A DNA stretch of 64,000 nucleotides from assembly GCA_003134785.1 (NCBI GenBank), contig PLCN01000002.1, positions 434,219 to 498,218 on the forward strand. The letters are read 5' to 3'. Shown piece after piece: positions 25,564 to 33,066 of the stretch. This DNA is from Spartobacteria bacterium (GTDB lineage: Bacteria; Verrucomicrobiota; Verrucomicrobiia; Chthoniobacterales; UBA10450). Both the position numbers and the translations under genes were made by a program. Numbering within the stretch: position 1 is the stretch's first letter; each line of letters starts with the position of its first letter. The notes below the pieces were generated by a model. The model worked only from the letters and a program-made list of their open reading frames with translations, was not told the DNA's origin and did not search any database.

Positions 25564-27488
25564 GGCGAGGTGGTTGAACTCTGGGTCACCACCGTGAAAG
25601 CGACGCGCCGGTCCGATTGTTCCGCGGCCGCTTTGTCGCTCGCGGCTGGCTTGAATGGTTGTTCAATTCCAACCGGCTTGAATTGCGCCGCCGGGAAACC
25701 ACACGAAACGAGAAAATCGCGCACCTTATTCGCGCGCCGCTGTCGCAGATCGGCATTCTTGGCTTCGCTGCCAACAGCGTCCGCGTATCCATGGATCTCG
25801 AGGGTCAGGGCCATTCCGAGTTGTTTCGCCGCATTTTCGCAGCGGCGAATCTCGTCCGGCAGACGCGATAAAGCGGCAAAACCTTCCGTCGCGATGTCGT
25901 CCTTGTTCGTCAGGAAATAGACAAAGGCCGATTCAATAATAGACCGGGACTGCTCGAAGGCGCGCTGATCGAGATCGATCACAGCGCGATCGTCGATGGA
26001 CGTGATGCCGGGAACCTTCGCGCCTTCGGCGCGGACTCGCGTCAACCACCGATGCGATGCTTCGCCGGAAAGCGTAAGGGCGCCGTCGACCGCCACAGCG
26101 TTTACCGAATCGGGCAAAGTAAATCGCGTTTCGAAGCGCTTCCGGGCCAAATCCGGATCGTAAATTATTTTCGCGTCGCGCTCGACAATGGACGTTACGC
26201 CGGGAATGAGCGTCGCTTCGCGCTGGACCTGTTCCAGCCACGCGTAGGGAACGGAGCCCGACAGCGCCAGCACACCATCGTTGAGCGCAATCCTGGTCTC
26301 AGTCGGAACGCTAAATCGTTGCTCGAAACGCCGCCGCACGCTGGCCGGATCGAGCGCTAGAAATTCCTTCCAGTGAAAGCGGATGCGACTCGGATCAAGA
26401 TTCGCCTCGCGCGAGAGTGTCGCGGGATCCGCTGAGGAAGCGTCGCGCAACCCACTCACCTGTGAGGAAGAAAACCATCGGTGCTGGGCGTCAGTCACCA
26501 CAATTCCCGGTTGAGACTTGAGTCGCCCGAGGAAGTTTTTCCACTTCGATTTGCTCTGCGCGGCCAGGATTAGGCCGAAAATTGCGACCGCCGCGATGGC
26601 CAGCAACATGAGCCACGCGCGAGTTGGTCGTCCGCGCTTCTCCGTGTTGTATTGGGCCTGAAGGCATGACTCCAGTTCCGGCCGGAGAGTCTCGAAAACG
26701 GCGGTGTCTCCCTGAAAAAACGTCAGCGCCGAGCCCTTCAATATATGAATGCTTTCGATTGCGTCCTCGAGCGTCGAACGGAGTTCGCGGGACGGATTCC
26801 CGCGGATGACGGCGGCGAGGTAGGCCGCGCGGCCGGGCGCGATCCACACCTGCAATTCGCCCACGCGAAATTCCTCCAGCGCTGAATCTTCGCCGGCTTC
26901 GAATGAATCTCGCGCGAAATCCTGAATCGCGCTCAGCATTCCCGCCACCATGTCTGAATCCTTGCTCACCGCTGAGTCGGCCGCGACGTGAAGCAGCGCG
27001 AGGCTCGTCTCGCGATGAATGAGGAACAGCTGCTCGACGCGATAGACCAAACTCCGCAGCATCACGACTTCCGCGAAAGTCTTACCGGTCCGCAACGCCT
27101 CGAAGCGCCATTTCAAGCCCCGCCACGAAAAAGTGTGCTCGAGCGTCTGGTTTAGCGATTGGAGCAAACGCCGCAGACTCTCCGCGATCGATCTTCGCAC
27201 GATCGGCCCTATGATCGGGTGCAGCGCATCGACAAAAACCTGCGGCCTCTGATCGATCGAATCCTTAATTGAGCCTTCCACCGCCGGCTGCAAGGCGTGC
27301 GTCAGCTCCTCGCCCCGCTCCCGGCTCATCTTGATCGCCTCGGGCAAAACGCCCGCGACGTCCTGCGAGCGGCGTTCCTTGTCGGAAACGCGGTCGGTCA
27401 ATTCGCGCAGTTGGGCCCGCTCCCGGCTCAAGAGCAGGCGGCGAAGTTCTTCGAACTCCGTGATTGGATCGCGAGCGGACCGGTGCAT
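25560..27488 (-). CDS. Envelope-spanning OmpA-family protein with cytoplasmic GTPase-partner-like region and BON-like repeats
   Basis: A 642-residue single-pass protein. Residues 1-290 are cytoplasmic by prediction and contain the conserved-looking stretch RGLKWRFEALRTGKTFAEVVMLRSLVYRVEQLF in part (123-155) and a segment 178-275 whose pattern (GMLSAIQDFARDSF, then WIAPGRAAYLAAVIRG) recalls longin/roadblock-type regulators of small GTPases. A membrane helix spans 291-310. Two BON-like units (about 380-440 and 450-505) precede an OmpA/MotB peptidoglycan-binding domain (515-636, EIHGYADAVGS and RRANKVRDFL). It could link a cytoplasmic GTPase to the cell wall. The preceding coiled-coil gene ends 14 bases upstream and the GTPase gene overlaps its stop. 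Confidence 0.85.
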   Translation of the reverse strand: MHRSARDPITEFEELRRLLLSRERAQLRELTDRVSDKERRSQDVAGVLPEAIKMSRERGEELTHALQPAVEGSIKDSIDQRPQVFVDALHPIIGPIVRRSIAESLRRLLQSLNQTLEHTFSWRGLKWRFEALRTGKTFAEVVMLRSLVYRVEQLFLIHRETSLALLHVAADSAVSKDSDMVAGMLSAIQDFARDSFEAGEDSALEEFRVGELQVWIAPGRAAYLAAVIRGNPSRELRSTLEDAIESIHILKGSALTFFQGDTAVFETLRPELESCLQAQYNTEKRGRPTRAWLMLLAIAAVAIFGLILAAQSKSKWKNFLGRLKSQPGIVVTDAQHRWFSSSQVSGLRDASSADPATLSREANLDPSRIRFHWKEFLALDPASVRRRFEQRFSVPTETRIALNDGVLALSGSVPYAWLEQVQREATLIPGVTSIVERDAKIIYDPDLARKRFETRFTLPDSVNAVAVDGALTLSGEASHRWLTRVRAEGAKVPGITSIDDRAVIDLDQRAFEQSRSIIESAFVYFLTNKDDIATEGFAALSRLPDEIRRCENAAKQLGMALTLEIHGYADAVGSEAKNADLRQRRANKVRDFLVSCGFPAAQFKPVGIEQPFKPAASDKAAAEQSDRRVAFTVVTQSSTTSP

Positions 27489-27502
27489 GCGCGGTCGCCC
27501 GA

Positions 27503-28084
27503 CTACGCTCCCGGCACGTGAAACTCGTTCTTCAAGCGCAGCGCCACTTCGCTCAACATCTCCGCCAGCGCTTCGCGACCAGTCATCGCTCCGCGAATCT
27601 GCTCCGCCTCGCGACCCAGGTCTGCCTGTACCTGGCCGTGCTTCTCCCGAATCTCGTCGCTCAACGCTTTCGATTGATCGAGAAGCTGCTGGCGCAAAGC
27701 GTGAATTTCGCCGCCCGTGTGTTCGCCGAGATTCTTCGTCGCCAGCTCGAGTGTCCTGGCCGTTTCGCCGAGGTCGCGCGTCAGTTTTTCAATGGCGTTC
27801 CCGCGCTCCGATTGTTCGGTGTTCAGCCGATTCGAAACCGATTCCAGCGCGCCTTTCAAAAAATTCTCCAAGGCCTCGAGACGCTTCTGCATATCGGCGC
27901 GGGCATCGGTAGCTTCGCGAGTCAGCCGTTCGTCCAGCCGCTGAAAGCGCCCGTCGTAATCGCGCATCTGCGAACCGAAAAGGATGTCTCGAATCCGGTC
28001 CACTTTGCCGCTTTCGTCGATCCCGCCGTTGCGGTTCTCGCCGTCTTCCTGTCTGTTTGGTTCGTGAACTTCTTCAGCGTTCAT
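27503..28084 (-). CDS. Coiled-coil protein of the GTPase/OmpA operon
   Basis: A 193-residue soluble, highly charged protein, mostly heptad-patterned coiled coil from about residue 40 to 180, with a recognisable N-terminal motif KVDRIRDILFGSQMRDYDGR (26-45). I have seen that motif next to OmpA-family and small-GTPase genes in other phyla, which suggests a conserved partnership, but no function is established. It is the first gene of the five-gene operon. The start at 28084 is supported by AAGGA nine bases upstream. It diverges from the cyclic-nucleotide/ferredoxin gene across 179 bases. Confidence 0.8.
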   Translation of the reverse strand: MNAEEVHEPNRQEDGENRNGGIDESGKVDRIRDILFGSQMRDYDGRFQRLDERLTREATDARADMQKRLEALENFLKGALESVSNRLNTEQSERGNAIEKLTRDLGETARTLELATKNLGEHTGGEIHALRQQLLDQSKALSDEIREKHGQVQADLGREAEQIRGAMTGREALAEMLSEVALRLKNEFHVPGA

Positions 28085-28263
28085 GTTGGTAGTTCCTTCG
28101 CTTCGAATTTGCAGCGGCGTTTTCGAAAACCGCTCATGCGCCGACGTATAACATTCCGCGCGTCGCAGTAGCAAGCTCGGAACCTGGGTCGATCAAGCGG
28201 CAACGCCACCACGTTAAAATGCTTCCACCGGAAAGGGCGCGTTGAGTATCATCCCGGCGCGCG

Positions 28264-29943
28264 ATGGACGAAACAGCCGGGAAGCTTACTTCGGGGGAGC
28301 CGCTCAGTGTCGATCAGTTGATCGAGTTCTTGCCGGCGTTGAAGGAAGTCGCGCGCGGGCAACTCGACAACTGGGCGAAAGGTGCGGCCGTGCTCCATCG
28401 CTATCGAAAAGGCGAAACGGTCTGCACTGAGGGCGAGTTCGGCTCGACCGCCTATTACATCGTCTCAGGCACGGTCGATATTTCCATCAACAATCCGATG
28501 GCTCATTTGCGCACGAGGCCCGGCTGGGGATTCTTCGGACGCAGCGTCGCGCGGATGAAAAGTTTTTTGGTGGACGATGGCCAGGACAAGCGCGCGGAAG
28601 CGCACGAGCGCAAGTTCATCGGGATCGATGCGAACGTCGATTTGCCGATGAACAAGCCGATCGCGCAGCTCGGCGCCGGTGAGCTTTTCGGCGAAATGAC
28701 CTGCCGCACTTTCCAACCGCGCTCGGCCACGGTCATGACACGCGAACCGTGCGTCATGGTGGAAATGCTGCGCGTGATTCTCGACATGCTCGTCGGCAAT
28801 CGCCAGGTCTCCGATGCATCGAAAGCGACTTCGAAAGTGAAGGCTCCCACGTTCAAAGGGACTTCCTTCAAAGTGGAGATGGAGAAAAAATATCGCGAGC
28901 GCTCGCTCGAGACGCATCTCCGGAGTGTCCCGCTTTTCGCGACAGTCGGCGACGAGTTCATCGCTTATCTCAAAGAGAAGGTCGAGCTGGTCTCGTACAA
29001 TCAGAACCAGGTCATCTGCAAAGAAGGCGAGGAAGCAGACGCGTTTTACCTGATCCGATCCGGAATGGTCCGCGTCTCGCAATCGATGCCGGGCGGCGAA
29101 ATGGTCCGGACTTATTTGAGCCGCGGAGATTTTTTCGGCGAGATCGGATTGCTGCGTTCGATCAAGCGCATCGCGACCTGTGCCGCGCTCGATGCGGTGG
29201 ACGTGGTGAAAATTCCCGGGACGGAGTTCAATTTCATGCTCGAGAAATTCCCCGGGGTGCGCGCTCAGCTCGAGCCGGTGGCCGAGGCCCGCATGGCGGC
29301 GACCAAAGCGCGCACGGTACCGCCGGGGCTCGGGCTCGATGATTTTCTGAACCAGGGATTATTCGAGGCGCAAAATCTTCTGCTTATCGATCTGGATAAC
29401 TGCACGCGCTGCGATGCGTGCGTGCAGGCTTGCGCAAAGGCGCACGACGGTGTCTCGCGTCTCCTGCGTGATGGTTTGCGCTACGATCATTTTCTCGTCG
29501 CGACGGCCTGCCGCTCCTGCCGCGATCCGCTTTGCATGACGCAGTGCCCGGTCGGCTCGATTCGCCGCAAGGAAAACCTCGAGATCATCATCGAGGATTG
29601 GTGCATCGGCTGCGGCAAGTGCGCGGAGCTTTGCCCGTACGGCAACATCAACATGCACCCGCTCGAAGTGGTCAAGGAAGTGAAGACGGAGATCAAATCG
29701 GCTAATCCGAACATTCCGCCCACGGTCAAGATCGAGAAGAAAAAATCGACCACCTACAAAGCGAACACTTGCGATCTCTGCACGCAATTATCTGTGCCGA
29801 GCTGCGTTTATGCCTGTCCGCATGACGCCGCGAAGCGCGTCGATCCCCAGCGATTTTTCGGCGATGTGCTGGAGGCGCAGGCGGAGATTTTGAAGACCAG
29901 TTGGGCGCCGGAGAGGCGCTTCGAATCACACACCACGCACTGA
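28264..29943 (+). CDS. Tandem cyclic-nucleotide-binding domains fused to a four-cluster ferredoxin
   Basis: The 559 residues hold two cNMP-binding domains followed by an iron-sulfur module. The first binding domain (about 15-185) has a long insertion before its phosphate cassette LFGEMTCRTFQPRSAT; the second (about 210-350) reads FFGEIGLLRSIKRIAT. Both keep the Arg that contacts the cyclic phosphate. The ferredoxin (about 370-540) has four Cys groups in the NrfC/HybA pattern: CTRCDACVQAC, CRSCRDPLCMTQC, CIGCGKCAELC and CDLCTQ...CVYAC. No signal peptide is present, so it is cytoplasmic. It heads an operon with a cytochrome-b-like protein and a decaheme cytochrome. Control of electron flow by cAMP or cGMP is the natural inference. 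Confidence 0.92.
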   Translation: MDETAGKLTSGEPLSVDQLIEFLPALKEVARGQLDNWAKGAAVLHRYRKGETVCTEGEFGSTAYYIVSGTVDISINNPMAHLRTRPGWGFFGRSVARMKSFLVDDGQDKRAEAHERKFIGIDANVDLPMNKPIAQLGAGELFGEMTCRTFQPRSATVMTREPCVMVEMLRVILDMLVGNRQVSDASKATSKVKAPTFKGTSFKVEMEKKYRERSLETHLRSVPLFATVGDEFIAYLKEKVELVSYNQNQVICKEGEEADAFYLIRSGMVRVSQSMPGGEMVRTYLSRGDFFGEIGLLRSIKRIATCAALDAVDVVKIPGTEFNFMLEKFPGVRAQLEPVAEARMAATKARTVPPGLGLDDFLNQGLFEAQNLLLIDLDNCTRCDACVQACAKAHDGVSRLLRDGLRYDHFLVATACRSCRDPLCMTQCPVGSIRRKENLEIIIEDWCIGCGKCAELCPYGNINMHPLEVVKEVKTEIKSANPNIPPTVKIEKKKSTTYKANTCDLCTQLSVPSCVYACPHDAAKRVDPQRFFGDVLEAQAEILKTSWAPERRFESHTTH

Positions 29944-29947
29944 GGCC

Positions 29948-29983
29948 ATTTTGGATTTTCGATTCTGGATTTTCGATTCTGGC
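29948..29983. repeat. Tandem GGATTTTCGATTCT repeat
   Basis: Two and a half tandem copies of GGATTTTCGATTCT lie directly after the ferredoxin gene and before the membrane cytochrome gene. Similar ATTTTCGATT tracts are common in environmental genomes; function is unknown. Confidence 0.6.
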
Positions 29984-30011
29984 CGGACAGACAACGCTCT
30001 TCATTCCTGGT

Positions 30012-31388
30012 ATGCGGATCACTAACTGGAAACACTTTCCCTGGTTTGTTTTTGTTTGTCTCGCCACGGTGGCGGCTTGCCTGCTCTACATCGGGAATTT
30101 TCACCCGCAGCGGATGCCGGCCGGGATTCGTTTGCCGCCATCGCTGATCCAAACCCCGACCGAACATCACACCGTGGGCGGCACTCCGCTCGGGTTGGCC
30201 TTCGGCGCGATCTCGCTTGGGATTTTTGTTTTCGCCGCGCTCCTGAGTCTGCGAAAGAAAATTCCGCTGTGGCGCGTAGGCACCGTGCAGCGGTGGTTGC
30301 GCGCTCACATCTGGCTCACGTTCCTCACCGTCCCGCTCGTTATTTTGCACAGCGGTTTTCGATGGGGCGGACCGATGACCACGCTGCTGATGGGGCTTTA
30401 CGCTGTGGTGATGGTGAGCGGGATTTACGGACTCGTGCTTCAGCATCTCATGCCGCGGCTGATGAAGGAGCGGCTGCCGGCCGAGACGGTCTTCGAACAG
30501 ATTCCGCATATCCGCGCCCAGCTTTGCGTGGCCGCGGAAAAAATGCGCGATTCGTTCAAGCCAGCTCCGCCAAAAAAACCGGACGCGGGCGCGCCCGCTC
30601 CAAGTCCGGCGAAGGCAGTAACGGCGGGTTCCGCGGTGATGGCTTCGACGAAAGGCGAGCTGAGCACGCCGACAGCTCGCGCGAAATCGGTTACCGGTTC
30701 CACCGTGACCGCGCAGCCGGTGGCGGCCGCCGCGGCAATTACAACCGCGGCTCCAGCGGCAAAGGCCGTCGAAGTTTCTTCCGAACCGGCGATCCCTTCC
30801 GCGGCGAATGCCGCCGCATCTTCAGCTCCGGCGAAACCTGCTGAAACAATCGGCACGCCGACGGCGCGGGTGCAAAGCGAACCGCCGGGCGCTTCCGTTC
30901 CGCGTGCGTCGGTCCCGGCTGGCGACGAACCTGCGCCAAAAACCGCCGAGCCCGCGGAAATAAAACCGGCTGCTCCTGCTGCCGCGAAGCCCCCGACTCC
31001 GACTGCGGCAAAACCTGCGGCCGCGAAACCGGCAGCGGCCGCGAAACCTGCTGCGCCGCCACCGGACCCAGCATCGGAAGCAGCGTTGGTCGAATTCATC
31101 GATCGCCAAATTCTTCCCTATCTCCGGGCGGGCCGCGGCGAGAAGTTCCGTCTCGGAAATCCACGCTTTTCCGACGACACGTTCCGATTCGTGAAACTGC
31201 GCGTATCGGAAACCTACCGCAGCCGGGTCGAAGAAATCCAGGGGTGGTGCGACGAGCGGCGCATTCTCGACTTACAAACGCGTCTCCAGCATTGGCTCCA
31301 CGGCTGGCTTTTTATTCACGTGCCGTTTTCGTTTTTGCTCCTGCTCCTCACGTTCTGGCACGCCTACGTGACGCTTTTTTATTATTAA
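30012..31388 (+). CDS. Cytochrome-b-like membrane protein with Ala/Pro-rich linker
   Basis: A 458-residue membrane protein. Four helices (about 10-28, 55-76, 92-112, 117-138) precede a 200-residue Ala/Pro/Lys low-complexity linker (about 180-360), a small folded segment and a fifth helix near the C-terminus (about 425-455). Membrane-embedded histidines (AHIWLTF, VILHSGF, LHGWLFIH, FWHAY) suit b-heme ligation, but no family was identified with certainty. The start at 30012 is chosen because upstream codons are the ATTTTCGATT repeat. It would carry electrons between the cytoplasmic ferredoxin and the periplasmic decaheme protein encoded on either side. Confidence 0.75.
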   Translation: MRITNWKHFPWFVFVCLATVAACLLYIGNFHPQRMPAGIRLPPSLIQTPTEHHTVGGTPLGLAFGAISLGIFVFAALLSLRKKIPLWRVGTVQRWLRAHIWLTFLTVPLVILHSGFRWGGPMTTLLMGLYAVVMVSGIYGLVLQHLMPRLMKERLPAETVFEQIPHIRAQLCVAAEKMRDSFKPAPPKKPDAGAPAPSPAKAVTAGSAVMASTKGELSTPTARAKSVTGSTVTAQPVAAAAAITTAAPAAKAVEVSSEPAIPSAANAAASSAPAKPAETIGTPTARVQSEPPGASVPRASVPAGDEPAPKTAEPAEIKPAAPAAAKPPTPTAAKPAAAKPAAAAKPAAPPPDPASEAALVEFIDRQILPYLRAGRGEKFRLGNPRFSDDTFRFVKLRVSETYRSRVEEIQGWCDERRILDLQTRLQHWLHGWLFIHVPFSFLLLLLTFWHAYVTLFYY

Positions 31389-31404
31389 ACTTCCAATGTC
31401 TCCG

Positions 31405-31477
31405 TTCGTAGTCGTGCTCCTGCTCTTGATCGAAGCGATTAACGCAGACCGAGTGCGAGCAGGAGCACGATTACGAA
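31405..31477. repeat. Inverted repeat, family C, no ORF
   Basis: Arms TTCGTAGTCGTGCTCCTGCT and GAGCAGGAGCACGATTACGAA flank about 30 bases. The element lies inside the cytochrome operon, 24 bases before the decaheme start codon. Confidence 0.85.
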
Positions 31478-31500
31478 CGAGGCAGAAGCCTCGCTGAGCC

Positions 31501-32982
31501 ATGGCCACGCCCGGACGCACCCAAAAACAGATCGCCGAGCGCTACAAAGGCAATCTCGGTTATTACAAGCGCAAGCATCCCTGGCGCGTCGCGCGCTGGT
31601 GCGTCAGTTTCCTCGCGATCGCAGGCGGCGTCGCAGGCATCATTCTTTTTCAGAAACGCGGGAACGAAGAATTTTTCAGCTCCGGCAAAATTTCGAGCAA
31701 TCACGCAACTTTCGCGCAGGATTGCGCGAAGTGTCACGACAAGGGCGCCGTCCTCGGCGACGGGATGACGCTGACAAAGTTCAAGAGCGTCGTGAAGGAC
31801 CGGTTCCATCGTGGAATTGATTTCACCGCGATCGATCTCAAGTGCGAGCAGTGCCACAAACAGCACACGCTGCACGAACCGAACGTGGTCGAAAATAGCT
31901 CCTGCTCAGTCTGCCATCAGGAACACCTCGGAGCGGCGCGGATGAAACCCGTCGCGGATCTGCAGTGTGCTTCGTGTCACAACAACAGCGGCGTCATGGA
32001 AGCGTCCGCGCAAAAAGGCGCGCAGCTTCCGCCGGCGGCGTTTCATCTGCGGCCGCATCCGGCGCAACAGGTCGTTTTCGAAATGCCGCGGCCGCCGCGC
32101 GGTTACACCCAGGTCCTTTCTTCTTTCGCCGGCGATCATCCGGAGTTTCAGCTCGTGCGCGAGAAGGCGCGCGACCCTGATGTGCTCCGCTTCAATCATC
32201 AACGCCATTTCGCGACGGATATTCCGCCGGTGGAGAAGGGACGGAAGCTCGATTGCAACTACTGCCACAAGGCCGATCCCGAGGGTCGCTTCTATCAGCG
32301 GATCAGTTTCGAGGCGAACTGCCAGGCCTGTCACGCGTTGCTCTTCGACAAAAACAATCCGCAGCTCCACATCCCTCACGGCGACGTGAATCTGGTGCGG
32401 ACTTTCTTGCGCACCTTGCCGGCACAATACGGCGACTATGCGCGATCGAAGGGAAAGACCCGCGACGGCGATGTGCAGATCTTCGTCGCGGAGCAGATCA
32501 GGAAATTGAGGGAGCAATTTCACACCGGAGAGGAGCTGGAGCGCGCCGTGTTTTTCGAAAAGGATCCTTACAGACCACAGCGGCAGGAAGCGGCGGCGAC
32601 CAAGGCAAACTACACGGGCTGCGCTTTATGCCATGACGTGAAACCGGATCGCATCGCCACCGCCACGCTCACGAAGCCGGTGCTGGTCGATCGCTGGATG
32701 CCGCAGGCGAAATTCAATCACGCGAAACATCAAGTGGATCCGATCACATCCGAAAAGTTGGATTGCAATAGGTGCCATCGAGCGCTGGTGAGTCACGAGA
32801 CCTCGGATGTGCTCATGCCGGCGAGGGCGGATTGCGTGACGTGTCACAGTCCGAAAGGGAAGGTCGTTTCTGAATGCATCACGTGTCATGGTTACCACGC
32901 GCCGACGCAAATGGCCGCGACCGATGTGCACGCGGACGCGCGTGGCGCGTTCAAGCAGATGTTGTTAGGCAGCAATCGCTAA
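31501..32982 (+). CDS. Decaheme cytochrome c
   Basis: A periplasmic multiheme electron carrier of 493 residues anchored by one N-terminal helix (about 33-52). Ten CXXCH motifs are visible: CAKCH, CEQCH, CSVCH, CASCH, CNYCH, CQACH, CALCH, CNRCH, CVTCH and CITCH; extra histidines nearby can serve as distal ligands. Spacing is irregular, unlike MtrA/MtrC repeats, and more like c7/NrfB-type respiratory shuttles. It is the third gene after the cNMP-ferredoxin and the cytochrome-b-like protein, suggesting an electron route across the inner membrane. No outer-membrane porin partner is adjacent, so extracellular electron transfer cannot be claimed. Confidence 0.93.
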   Translation: MATPGRTQKQIAERYKGNLGYYKRKHPWRVARWCVSFLAIAGGVAGIILFQKRGNEEFFSSGKISSNHATFAQDCAKCHDKGAVLGDGMTLTKFKSVVKDRFHRGIDFTAIDLKCEQCHKQHTLHEPNVVENSSCSVCHQEHLGAARMKPVADLQCASCHNNSGVMEASAQKGAQLPPAAFHLRPHPAQQVVFEMPRPPRGYTQVLSSFAGDHPEFQLVREKARDPDVLRFNHQRHFATDIPPVEKGRKLDCNYCHKADPEGRFYQRISFEANCQACHALLFDKNNPQLHIPHGDVNLVRTFLRTLPAQYGDYARSKGKTRDGDVQIFVAEQIRKLREQFHTGEELERAVFFEKDPYRPQRQEAAATKANYTGCALCHDVKPDRIATATLTKPVLVDRWMPQAKFNHAKHQVDPITSEKLDCNRCHRALVSHETSDVLMPARADCVTCHSPKGKVVSECITCHGYHAPTQMAATDVHADARGAFKQMLLGSNR

Positions 32983-32983
32983 T

Positions 32984-33049
32984 TGTACCCGCCGCCGTTC
33001 CAAGCTGACACGTCGATGCTCGCGCTTCGCATAGCGAAGCGGCTACAGG
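32984..33049. repeat. Palindromic repeat, family B (degenerate left end)
   Basis: TGTACCCGCCGCC at the left and GCGAAGCGGCTACAGG at the right, with CTTCGCATAGCGAAG hairpin. It lies between the convergent decaheme and hybrid-kinase genes. Confidence 0.65.
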
Positions 33050-33066
33050 TCGAAGCGTCCGATCAC

